DNA of 7,717 nucleotides from Candidatus Aminicenantota bacterium (GTDB lineage Bacteria; Acidobacteriota; Aminicenantia; Aminicenantales; UBA8522), in NCBI GenBank assembly GCA_003524335.1, contig DQHV01000159.1, positions 1 to 7,717 of the forward strand, given 5' to 3'. The notes below the pieces were generated by a model that was given only the letters and a program-made list of their open reading frames with translations, was not told the DNA's origin and did not search any database. The position numbers and the translations under genes were made by a program. Below, piece after piece: positions 1-5,812 of this stretch; the stretch's first letter is position 1, and every line of letters begins with the position of its first letter.

Positions 1-3
1 TCG

Positions 4-24
4 GCCGAGGCCGGCCCGCTCGGC
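4..24 (-). terminator. GC-rich stem-loop after the secreted-protein gene, possible terminator
   Basis: GCCGAG at 4-9 is complementary to CTCGGC at 19-24, and the 9-nt loop between them is itself GC-rich. It begins at the stop codon of the small secreted-protein gene. The window ends before any T-tract could be seen, so intrinsic termination cannot be confirmed. Confidence 0.25.
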
Positions 25-446
25 TACCTCGCCTCCCGCCCTTTGATGACCTGGTTCTGGTGCGCTCCCTTCGTGGTGTGGATCAGAAATCCCTCCTCCC
101 CGGGAAGCCACACTTCCGCCAGCAAGTAGTCCGTAACGTATTCCGTATAGGACGGCTCAAAGTTCCCCACCACATCGAAGACAAGCTGAGGATCGGCAAG
201 GGGAGGACTCGGTTGCGCCAGCCTCTCCTTGAATGGGATCAAGACTTCCCCTCCGCCCGGTTCCTTCCGAAGGGCGATTTGTCCTTCTCCCTTCTGGGCA
301 ACCCAGTATTCACCCGCCGGGAACTTCTTGCCGCCCGCCTGGAACTTGAACGGGATCTTAAAAGTGCCCTGGGCATAAGAGACAGCGCTGCCGGCGATGA
401 GGACAAAGGCGACTGCCGCGGTTGCCAACAAGACCAAACGCTTCAT
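24..446 (-). CDS. Small Sec-secreted protein of unknown function
   Basis: This 140-residue protein opens with a clear Sec signal peptide: MKR, a hydrophobic core LVLLATAAVAFVLIAG, then SAVSYA before QG, a normal AxA-type cleavage near residue 24. The mature part starts FKIPFKFQAGGKKFPAGEYW. Similar openings are common in small extracytoplasmic proteins of Acidobacteria-like bacteria (recollection, not a search). No Cys remains after the signal, and no catalytic motif is recognisable. An ATG exists two codons earlier at 452, but the SD GAGGAG would almost touch it, whereas the ATG at 446 has about 8 nt of spacing, so 446 is preferred. The gene begins 27 nt after the aminotransferase stop and is probably co-transcribed with it. 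Function unknown. Confidence 0.75.
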   Translation of the reverse strand: MKRLVLLATAAVAFVLIAGSAVSYAQGTFKIPFKFQAGGKKFPAGEYWVAQKGEGQIALRKEPGGGEVLIPFKERLAQPSPPLADPQLVFDVVGNFEPSYTEYVTDYLLAEVWLPGEEGFLIHTTKGAHQNQVIKGREAR

Positions 447-473
447 TTCCATTCTCCTCTATCTCAACCCCAT

Positions 474-1841
474 CTAAATGATCTCGGTCCAATTGACGCC
501 CTCAACGGGGCCACGACGGGCCGCGGCCAGGTCGGTCGGAACGCCGCCTTTAAGGGCGTCTTCCATGGCCATTACGAATGTGTCGATCTCCTCGAGCGTC
601 GTGTAGACGTTCGGCGACACCCGGAGAGCCTGATAATCGAAGACCGAGTTGGGTGGGGCTCCCCCCACGAGCGGCACCGCGATGATCCGGTACTTATCCA
701 TCAGAAACTTGGCCAGATCCCTGACGTCGATGCCCTCGATGTTGACCGCCGCCACCCCCCACGCTTGAGGGGGCTCGGAGAGGTTCGATAAGATCTTGAC
801 GCGCGGATGGGCCTTGAGCGCGTTAGCCCAGCGCAGCGTCAGGTAGCGCAGCCGCGCCGCCTTGCGCTCGGCCCCGATGGCCTGATGGAACGCCAGTGCT
901 TCGCCGAGCGCCGCCCGGATGGCCCAGGGGTGCGTCCCGATGGCCTCGAACTTGCGAATATCGGTATCTTGCTGCTCGGGAGCCGCCTGCAGCGGCCAGA
1001 ATTTCGGGATCATGTCTCGGCGTACGTACAAGCAGCCGTTCCCGATCGGCGCCAGCAGCCACTTGTGGAGGCTGACTCCGTAGGCATCGCATTCGAGGTC
1101 ACGCAGCTTGAACGGGAAATGCCCCAGGGCGTGCGCCCCGTCGACGATCGTCACGATTCCCTTCGAACGGGCCAGGCGGGAAAGCCGCTGCACCGGGAAG
1201 AGCTGGGCCGTCAAGTTTGTAATGTGAGTGAAATGGAAGACTTTCGTCTTCGGGCTGATCGCTTTCTCGAACCGCTGGTAGAGATCGTCTTGTGTTGTCG
1301 GCACCGGGAACTGGAATCGCGTCACCTTGATTCCCTCTCGTCGCATGCGCTGGTCCCAGGTCGTCAGCATGCGGGGGTAGTCCTGCTCGGTCGTGACTAC
1401 CTCATCGCCGGCCTTGAGGTCGATCCCGTTCTGGGCGATCTGCAGGGCCTCGCTCGCGCCGCGGGTTAGGGCGATCTCTTCGGGGTCGCAGCCGAACTCG
1501 GCCGCCATCCGCAGGCGGATCGTCTCCACGTTCCTAGCGATCATGCCCTGGTAATGGACGGGCAACATGTTGATCATGTCCATGTAGCGCCATTCAGATT
1601 CGAGTGCGACCCGGGGAGTCGGGCAAGTAAACCCGTTATTGAGGTTAACCAGCGTGCGGTCCAGCTTGAAGGCCAGCTGGACCTCCCTCCAGTAGAACTC
1701 GTCTTTTGCTAGCTCCTCGGGCGACCTATCGGCAACGGCCTGCGTAGCGGCCTCGACGCGCTCGAGTCCTCCGACCCTAAAAATAGAGGCGGCCGTCCCA
1801 TAGGCGCCGCACATCCGCAGAAACGCTCGTCGGCTCAACAT
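474..1841 (-). CDS. Tat-exported class V aminotransferase (isopenicillin N epimerase/CefD-like fold)
   Basis: This is a 455-residue PLP enzyme of fold type I, class V. The N-terminus SRRAFLR (residues 3-9) followed by a weakly hydrophobic stretch is a twin-arginine signal, so the enzyme probably folds with PLP in the cytoplasm and is exported. Visible active-site elements are VNLNNG near 65-70, TRGASEA at 127-133 (phosphate binding), TIVDGAHALGH with Asp234 and His237 (PLP pyridine side), SLHKW with Lys260 (Schiff base) and LRVSP with Arg407 (substrate carboxylate). The overall plan resembles CefD-like epimerases and cysteine desulfurase relatives. It lacks an obvious catalytic-Cys loop of a desulfurase, so sulphur transfer is unlikely. 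The substrate cannot be read from sequence. The SD GAGGAGG lies 6-7 nt before the ATG. A secreted-protein gene follows 27 nt downstream. Confidence 0.88.
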   Translation of the reverse strand: MLSRRAFLRMCGAYGTAASIFRVGGLERVEAATQAVADRSPEELAKDEFYWREVQLAFKLDRTLVNLNNGFTCPTPRVALESEWRYMDMINMLPVHYQGMIARNVETIRLRMAAEFGCDPEEIALTRGASEALQIAQNGIDLKAGDEVVTTEQDYPRMLTTWDQRMRREGIKVTRFQFPVPTTQDDLYQRFEKAISPKTKVFHFTHITNLTAQLFPVQRLSRLARSKGIVTIVDGAHALGHFPFKLRDLECDAYGVSLHKWLLAPIGNGCLYVRRDMIPKFWPLQAAPEQQDTDIRKFEAIGTHPWAIRAALGEALAFHQAIGAERKAARLRYLTLRWANALKAHPRVKILSNLSEPPQAWGVAAVNIEGIDVRDLAKFLMDKYRIIAVPLVGGAPPNSVFDYQALRVSPNVYTTLEEIDTFVMAMEDALKGGVPTDLAAARRGPVEGVNWTEII

Positions 1842-1894
1842 CTCAGACCTCCTCGAAATTCAGATTTATGTCTCCCATCTAAACATCGGGGGGG

Positions 1895-1924
1895 ATTGTA
1901 GGTTGAGACTCGAATAGATGTCAA
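1895..1924 (-). promoter_or_regulatory. Sigma70-type promoter of the aminotransferase gene
   Basis: Read on the minus strand, TTGACA (1924-1919) is followed after 18 bp by TACAAT (1900-1895). The -35 is perfect and the -10 matches 5 of 6 consensus bases. The predicted start lies near 1888, giving a leader of about 47 nt before the ATG at 1841. It separates the aminotransferase pair from the norB gene upstream. Predicted from sequence only. Confidence 0.6.
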
Positions 1925-1944
1925 GGACACCCGGGAAACGCTGA

Positions 1945-1956
1945 AGGATATATCCT
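1945..1956. other. Perfect 12-bp palindrome between norB and the aminotransferase gene
   Basis: AGGATATATCCT is self-complementary and lies 30-42 bp beyond the norB stop, upstream of the aminotransferase promoter. It has no T-tract, so it is not a convincing terminator. It could be a regulator half-site pair or chance. The rest of this 145-bp intergenic region holds only the promoter and the ribosome binding site of the aminotransferase gene. Confidence 0.3.
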
Positions 1957-1986
1957 CCGCCGAATATCCCGACCTCTCTTTTCCAA

Positions 1987-3318
1987 TCAGGCTTTTGCGG
2001 GCTTCAAAGTAAGAAGGTGACTGATGATGATGACTGCGCCCGTTAAAACCATCAGGATGCCGTGGGCAAAGACGATGAGCATCCAGAACCGGATCGGCTT
2101 CTGGGCGATCATATACGGCTGCCCCTGGACTCGCTCCAAATACGTCTGGAGGACTCCCGCGACGGCAAAGGCCAGGCTCATCCCCAGGACGCCGAGTGAG
2201 GTCAGCCAGAATCCCCAGTAGCCGCGCTTCTCTTTATACTGTCCGTCGGGAAAGCCTTTCAGCCGAGGAATGGCAAAGTAGAAAAAGGTGAGGTTGAAAA
2301 GCACATAGGCCCCGAAAAACGAGAGATGGCCGTGGGCGACCGTGACCTGGCTGCCATGGGTGTAGTAATTGATCATCGGAAGTGTGTGGGCAAACCCGAA
2401 GAGACCCGCGCCCACAAAATGAAGGACCACGTTAGCCACCAGATATGTCCAGGTTAGCTTGGGCACAAAGGGGAGCTTGCTTTCTTTCATGTGTCTGTAG
2501 GTGTCAAAAACCATCAGCAGGATAGGAACAGGCTCGAGGGCAGAAAAAATTCCGCCCACCCAGAGCCAGTACTTGGGTGCGCCCAGCCAGTAGTAATGAT
2601 GGCCGGTCCCGGCAATCCCGGTAAACAGGAACAATCCGAGCTCGACATAAAGCCATTTCTCGACGACTTTCCTCTCCACGCCGGTGAGCTTAATGAGCAT
2701 AAAGGCTGTAAGGGCCGCGACCACCAACTCCCAAGCCCCTTCCACCCAGAGGTGAATGACCCACCACCAGTAATACCAGTCGACAGTGAGATTCTTATAA
2801 AAGGGAATGCCGAAGAGATAGAGAACGGAGAGAAAGGTGAGACCAGCCAACAAGGAGCCCTGGGTGACCGTCCAGCGCTTGGCTTTGAACATGGTCAGAC
2901 CGACGTTAAAAAGAAACATCAGGGCCGCGACTACGATGACAACATCGAGGGGCCTCGGAATCTCCAAGAGAGGCTTGCCTTGAGTCCATCCGAACAAGAA
3001 CCCGACCAAAGCTGCCACACCCGTGCCGACGAGGAGGATGAGCTGAACGACGGCCAGCTTCGGCCAAAGGAGCTCCCTTTTCGTCTCCTCGGGGATCATG
3101 AAGAAAGTCGCACCCATGAAGCCCAGGAGGAGCCAGAGGACCAGAAGGTTCGTGTGCATCGCCCGCGCTGTCGAAAAGGGAAAAGCATCCACGATGGCCT
3201 GCGGTATGGTGATAAAGTAGCTGAGGCTGAGCCAGAGGCCAGTCACGACTTGAAGGCCGAAGAGAAGCAGAGCGATGACGAAGTATGAATAAGCAATCCG
3301 CTGAGACCGGTATTCCAT
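1987..3318 (-). CDS. norB: Nitric oxide reductase catalytic subunit NorB (cNOR type)
   Basis: This 443-residue haem-copper-superfamily protein has about 12 hydrophobic segments. It is the membrane subunit that reduces 2 NO to N2O using electrons delivered by NorC. The metal ligands are all present: His55 (ARAMHTN) and His331 for low-spin haem b, His329 (AHGH) for haem b3, and His189, His240 and His241 (VIHLWVEGAWE and GTGHHYYW) for non-haem FeB. Glu193, Glu197 and Glu262 (FSALEP) are also kept. From His189 onward the positions equal those recalled for Pseudomonas aeruginosa NorB minus 18. There is no N-terminal extension as in quinol-dependent qNOR, which agrees with a norC partner. The intact FeB histidines and glutamates argue against an NO dismutase. 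The ATG comes one base after the norC TGA, and its SD GGAGG lies inside the norC tail, so translation is coupled. Confidence 0.96.
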   Translation of the reverse strand: MEYRSQRIAYSYFVIALLLFGLQVVTGLWLSLSYFITIPQAIVDAFPFSTARAMHTNLLVLWLLLGFMGATFFMIPEETKRELLWPKLAVVQLILLVGTGVAALVGFLFGWTQGKPLLEIPRPLDVVIVVAALMFLFNVGLTMFKAKRWTVTQGSLLAGLTFLSVLYLFGIPFYKNLTVDWYYWWWVIHLWVEGAWELVVAALTAFMLIKLTGVERKVVEKWLYVELGLFLFTGIAGTGHHYYWLGAPKYWLWVGGIFSALEPVPILLMVFDTYRHMKESKLPFVPKLTWTYLVANVVLHFVGAGLFGFAHTLPMINYYTHGSQVTVAHGHLSFFGAYVLFNLTFFYFAIPRLKGFPDGQYKEKRGYWGFWLTSLGVLGMSLAFAVAGVLQTYLERVQGQPYMIAQKPIRFWMLIVFAHGILMVLTGAVIIISHLLTLKPAKA

Positions 3319-3319
3319 T

Positions 3320-4039
3320 TCAGTCCTCCCCTCGATGCGTTTTCAGAGAGACAATGAACTCCGCGATTTTCAACCTCTGCTCCTTGCTGAGATGGTCATA
3401 AGCGGGCATGTCCACGCCGGGAGCGATCGCCTCGGGATTTTTCAGGAAGTCTGCCATCCAGAGGGCATCGCGGCTTTGGGCGATCCATTCTAAGCGCTGT
3501 CCTTTGGCGACTCCCCTGGAGCCGAGGGTATGGCAATCCAGGCAATTTTCCTGGAGGACGAGGGCAGCCCCTGGCGAGATGGCCGCACTGGCCAGCATCT
3601 TGTCTGTGGATCGTTTCCAGCGGGTCTCGGAATGCTGGGGAGGCCAGTCGTTGTTGCGGATTTCGGAAACCCAGCGGAAAAAAGCGAGGAGATCCGCGAT
3701 TTCCTGACCGGCGAGATTCTGCTGCGGCATTTTCCGGAAGGAATCCGAGAAGACCGATTCAGGATGTTTGAGGCGTCTCTGGATGCTGTCCTCTCCAAGC
3801 CTGGTGTAGGCTCGAGTCAAGTCCGGGGCGTAGTAGCTACCGAACCCCAAGATCGTGTGGCAATCATTGCAGTTGTGCTTTTCAAAAGTTTTTTTCCCCG
3901 CGATAACTCGCGCATCAAGCTTATCGACGTTCGTCAGATAATTGAACTGCTTATGGCTGTCAATAGTGAGTACGAGAAGAACGAGCACAGAAATGATAGT
4001 CCCTGCCCAAAAAATCCATTTGGCAACTTTGTCACTCAT
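3320..4039 (-). CDS. norC: NorC with an extra C-terminal cytochrome c domain (di-haem)
   Basis: This 239-residue protein is the electron-input subunit of the NO reductase, with one N-terminal anchor (about residues 8-26, WIFWAGTIISVLVLLVLTI) and a periplasmic part. The first cytochrome domain carries CNDCH at 57-61, the NorC-type GSYYAPDLTR segment and Met104 (RKMPQ) as probable axial ligand, covering the usual NorC length to about 145. A second domain follows with CLDCH at 166-170 and a likely ligand Met211 (VDMPAY). Ordinary NorC is about 150 residues with one haem, so this is an extended form. The reading frame is open for 55 more codons upstream, but the ATG at 4039 has an AAGGAG 7 nt before it, and the upstream part overlaps the regulator gene and has no family similarity. 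It lies 29 nt after the regulator stop and is coupled to norB. Confidence 0.93.
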   Translation of the reverse strand: MSDKVAKWIFWAGTIISVLVLLVLTIDSHKQFNYLTNVDKLDARVIAGKKTFEKHNCNDCHTILGFGSYYAPDLTRAYTRLGEDSIQRRLKHPESVFSDSFRKMPQQNLAGQEIADLLAFFRWVSEIRNNDWPPQHSETRWKRSTDKMLASAAISPGAALVLQENCLDCHTLGSRGVAKGQRLEWIAQSRDALWMADFLKNPEAIAPGVDMPAYDHLSKEQRLKIAEFIVSLKTHRGED

Positions 4040-4068
4040 TCTAACTCTCCTTCCCGGAGAAAACAATA

Positions 4069-4476
4069 TTAGGGCTTGTCGTCGAGCAAGCTCTGAATCG
4101 TGATCGATGCGAGTTCTTGAACGAAACGTTTTTCTAAACTCAGGATCTTCCTTCTCAGGGGACATGTTTTGATGTCCGGACACAATTCTTTCCGGTAAAG
4201 GCAATGGTCGAGCTCGAGAGAACCCTGGAAAATTTTCATCACGTCTGTGAGATAGATTCTTTTCGGCGGAATAGCCAGAGCGAAGCCGCCTCCTTTTCCC
4301 TTGCTCGACAGGAGGATTCCTTCTTTCTGCAGGACCTGGAGAATTTTTCGCAAGAAGGGATGGGGGATTTTTAAGACGTCGGATAATTCAGAAACAGGAA
4401 ATCTCCCTGAAGAATTCCCGGCGATATGGAGGAGTGCTTTGATGGCGTAATCGGTATTTCGATTGATGAGCCTCAC
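4069..4476 (-). CDS. Rrf2-family Fe-S regulator, NsrR-like (NO sensor)
   Basis: This 135-residue Rrf2 protein has a winged helix at about 1-75, including VSELSDVLKIPHPFLRKILQ (recognition region) and the wing KGKGGGFALA. Cys92, Cys99 and Cys105 in the C-terminal half (C-x6-C-x5-C) match the three cluster cysteines of NsrR, and Asp9 in the NTDYAI segment corresponds to the Asp8 that completes the 4Fe-4S cluster in Streptomyces NsrR. NsrR represses NO-detoxification genes, and NO destroys the cluster and lifts repression. Being first in an operon with norC and norB supports NsrR over IscR or RirA, although RirA- or IscR-like specificity cannot be excluded by sequence alone. The start is GTG with AGGA about 8 nt upstream. 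The predicted promoter leaves a leader of only about 10 nt. Confidence 0.88.
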   Translation of the reverse strand: MRLINRNTDYAIKALLHIAGNSSGRFPVSELSDVLKIPHPFLRKILQVLQKEGILLSSKGKGGGFALAIPPKRIYLTDVMKIFQGSLELDHCLYRKELCPDIKTCPLRRKILSLEKRFVQELASITIQSLLDDKP

Positions 4477-4492
4477 TGTTCGTTCCTGTTAA

Positions 4493-4521
4493 ATGATACG
4501 TTTCGAGTATCAAATTGTCAA
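4493..4521 (-). promoter_or_regulatory. Near-consensus sigma70 promoter of the nsrR-like/norC/norB operon
   Basis: On the minus strand TTGACA (4521-4516) and TATCAT (4498-4493) are separated by exactly 17 bp; the -35 is perfect and the -10 matches 5 of 6. The predicted start is near 4486-4487, which leaves a leader of about 10-11 nt that consists largely of the SD AGGA and spacer before the GTG at 4476. A promoter this strong would need tight repression, consistent with the overlapping inverted repeat. Confidence 0.72.
4494..4512. promoter_or_regulatory. Inverted repeat inside the promoter, candidate NsrR-like operator
   Basis: TGATAC (4494-4499) and GTATCA (4507-4512) form a perfect 6-bp inverted repeat with a 7-bp spacer. 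It occupies most of the -35/-10 spacer and overlaps the -10 box, so a bound dimer would block RNA polymerase. Rrf2 regulators such as NsrR bind AT-rich dyads of about 23 bp in such positions. The bases do not match the E. coli NsrR consensus closely, so assignment to the adjacent regulator is inference from position. Confidence 0.55.
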
Positions 4522-4558
4522 GCGAAAATTACTCTTTCCTTCAATCTTCTTTTACCAA

Positions 4559-4591
4559 GAAGGACCGCGCGTCCTTCCCGGCAGCACCGGG
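4559..4591. other. Two adjacent hairpins between the DsrE-family gene and the nor operon promoter
   Basis: GAAGGAC (4559-4565) pairs with GTCCTTC (4571-4577) around a CGCGC loop, and CCCGG (4577-4581) pairs with CCGGG (4587-4591) around CAGCA; they share base 4577. No T-run follows on the minus strand (TTGGTAAAAG), so an intrinsic terminator for the DsrE-family gene is possible but weak. The remainder of 4522-4667 shows no ORF with start signals. Confidence 0.35.
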
Positions 4592-4667
4592 TAAAGAGCC
4601 TCGACTCTCAACCCGATAATTCTTGGATGATTCTGGCGATGACTCCGGTTGTCGTCCCGTTCTTCTT

Positions 4668-5084
4668 CTAGATAAAAATGATCTGGTCGTCAGTGGTCTC
4701 GGCCTGGAAAGCCACTATTCCCATACAGCCGTCTATCTCAGGAATCAATTCATCTCGCGAAATATTTAAAAGACCCATGGAATTGGTACAGGCATAGAAT
4801 TTTACTCCCAAGGATTTAGCCTCGGAAATGAGTTTGAATATTTGGAATAAATGGCCTCTTTTCAAATTTTTTTCCAAGATCTCTCTATTCGCTTTTCCCT
4901 CTCCGTCAAGTCTCATCCTGATCGAAACACCCTTCTTCATGTATTCCAAAGCCCAGTAGGCAAAAAACAACTTAACCTCTCGGCCAGAGGCGGATGCAGC
5001 CATAGCCAGAGAGAATCCATGGTGGAGGCGGTCATAAGAGCCGCTATGAAAGATGATTCCCAGTCCTGGCTTCTCCAAAACCAT
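4668..5084 (-). CDS. DsrE/DsrE2-family (DsrE/DsrF/DrsH-like) protein
   Basis: This 138-residue soluble protein has the DsrE-type alpha/beta layout: a first strand GLGIIFHSGSYDRLHHGFSL, a second strand EVKLFFAYWAL near 36-46, then a strand ending in a Cys at VKFYACTNSMGLL with Cys99, and a final segment with Cys120 (DGCMGIVAF). The ACxxSMxLL arrangement is typical of the DsrE2/DrsE-like group, in which the Cys carries persulphide sulphur in transfer with TusA and rhodanese partners. No such partner is visible here. It ends 191 bp before the Rrf2 gene. Upstream of the ATG the leader is TTTTATAGAAA with no SD, so initiation may be weak, leaderless or at another site; no better in-frame start near the conserved N-terminus is seen. 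Its role in this NO-related setting is unknown. Confidence 0.78.
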   Translation of the reverse strand: MVLEKPGLGIIFHSGSYDRLHHGFSLAMAASASGREVKLFFAYWALEYMKKGVSIRMRLDGEGKANREILEKNLKRGHLFQIFKLISEAKSLGVKFYACTNSMGLLNISRDELIPEIDGCMGIVAFQAETTDDQIIFI

Positions 5085-5109
5085 TTTCTATAAAATAAAA
5101 ATTAAGAGG

Positions 5110-5196
5110 AAAGGGGCAGGGTTCCCATATTAAAGGGGCCAAGTTTCAGATAGAGATAAACTCCGACTGAAACATGTTTTTGGCGCCTGCCCCTTT
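5110..5196. repeat. REP/MITE-like palindromic element
   Basis: A perfect 11-bp terminal inverted repeat, AAAGGGGCAGG (5110-5120) and CCTGCCCCTTT (5186-5196), encloses a second one, GTTTCAG (5143-5149) and CTGAAAC (5167-5173), flanked by CCAA (5139-5142) and TTGG (5180-5183). The 8-mer AAAGGGGC occurs at 5110 and 5132 and inverted at 5189-5196. The 87 bp can fold into one long interrupted hairpin on either strand. Such nested palindromes are typical of non-autonomous REP or MITE elements mobilised by Y1 (RAYT) or DDE transposases. It carries no ORF. On the minus strand it is followed by a T-rich stretch, so it might also end block A transcription. Confidence 0.6.
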
Positions 5197-5225
5197 ATGC
5201 TTTAGTAAAGAGGCGCGTATTTCTC

Positions 5226-5300
5226 TCACACGCTAACCCGTTCTTTGACTTCTTGGACCATTTTTTTGATCTGGCGCTCCACATCCATACTTAATCTCAT
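5226..5300 (-). CDS. Possible 24-residue peptide after the hemerythrin gene
   Basis: An ATG at 5300 opens a 24-codon frame, MRLSMDVERQIKKMVQEVKE followed by RVSV and TGA. The sequence GAGGAG begins inside the upstream hemerythrin TGA and sits about 4 nt before the ATG, so translation could be coupled; a second in-frame ATG four codons on has looser spacing. The peptide is charged and would form one amphipathic helix. I do not recognise a family. It may be a real small protein, or the 5' remnant of a longer gene broken near the palindromic element that starts 30 bp further on. Confidence 0.35.
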   Translation of the reverse strand: MRLSMDVERQIKKMVQEVKERVSV

Positions 5301-5308
5301 ACTACTCC

Positions 5309-5797
5309 TCAGGAGGGCTTCTTCCTTATTTTATCTGCCCACTCAAGAAGAGGGACGCCGGCTTTTCGGGCCTGGTTGAATTTCTCTCCCAGTTCTTCAA
5401 GCTGTTCTGAATTAAGCCTCTCTGAGAGGATGGCCAGACCATCGCAGTTGGAGACGTGGACCAGGAGAGCTCTGGCCGCGTGGGCAGCCTCCTCGGCTTC
5501 TTTATCAGTCAAGGTCTCCTTTTCAAGCAGCCTGGCACATGTCCGTGCTGTCTCTATCACTCCGTCGTGCTCCTCCAATAATTGGTCAACGTATTCTCCA
5601 AGAAAAACCCTCAAAGCCGGATAGAGTGTTTCCTCTTCATACCGAAAATGAGGGCCTACTAGAGTATTCAATTTTCCCAGGATAACCCTTGCCCGGGTCA
5701 CATCCTTGGCTTTAAGGGATCCTATGATGTCAAGCAGGCCATCTCTAACCTTCCTGTGGTCTTCCCTGAATTCATTTATGGGATCTAAATGACTCAT
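5309..5797 (-). CDS. Hemerythrin/HHE domain protein
   Basis: This 162-residue four-helix-bundle protein has probable di-iron ligands His14 (EDHRK), His50 and Glu54 (HFRYEEETLYP), His77 (EEHDG), and His114 with Asp119 (HVSNCDG). The last pair has the HxxxxD spacing of classical hemerythrin and not the HxxxE of RIC proteins, while the second helix lacks the extra His of classical HxxxH. The set is therefore intermediate: 4 His and 2 carboxylates. Such proteins bind O2 or NO or store and sense iron. GTG codons occur at 5806 and 5800, but the SD AAGGAGG overlaps the first and is ideally placed, 8 nt away, for ATG 5797, which I use. The gene starts 15 nt after the DUF2249 stop, its SD filling that gap, so the two are co-translated. 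Confidence 0.9.
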   Translation of the reverse strand: MSHLDPINEFREDHRKVRDGLLDIIGSLKAKDVTRARVILGKLNTLVGPHFRYEEETLYPALRVFLGEYVDQLLEEHDGVIETARTCARLLEKETLTDKEAEEAAHAARALLVHVSNCDGLAILSERLNSEQLEELGEKFNQARKAGVPLLEWADKIRKKPS

Positions 5798-5812
5798 CAC
5801 ATTCACCTCCTT

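Noticed and set aside
60..791. Long plus-strand open frame opposite the aminotransferase and secreted-protein genes
   Set aside because: It has low-complexity, Arg-rich composition, spans two real minus-strand genes and has no family features; it is an antisense shadow of GC-rich coding DNA.
1945..1956. Rho-independent terminator for norB
   Set aside because: The palindrome AGGATATATCCT is AT-rich, has no loop and is not followed by a T-run on the minus strand.
2491..3288. Plus-strand frame of 265 codons opposite norB
   Set aside because: It is a highly charged, repetitive product typical of the complement of a membrane protein gene, and norB is unambiguous on the other strand.
1987..3318. 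NO dismutase (Nod) instead of NO reductase
   Set aside because: Nod proteins are qNOR-like and have lost FeB ligands; here His189, His240, His241 and the glutamates are all present, and a norC gene is attached.
3530..4072. Plus-strand frame of 180 codons opposite norC
   Set aside because: It lies wholly across the cytochrome gene, whose two CxxCH motifs settle the coding strand.
4040..4204. A 55-codon N-terminal extension of NorC
   Set aside because: It overlaps the end of the Rrf2 gene, has no SD at its start and is rich in Arg with no cytochrome features; the ATG at 4039 has a well-placed AAGGAG and the membrane anchor right after it.
5143..5173. CRISPR-like or direct-repeat array around GTTTCAG
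   Set aside because: There is only one inverted pair with no regularly spaced units or spacers; it is part of the palindromic element.
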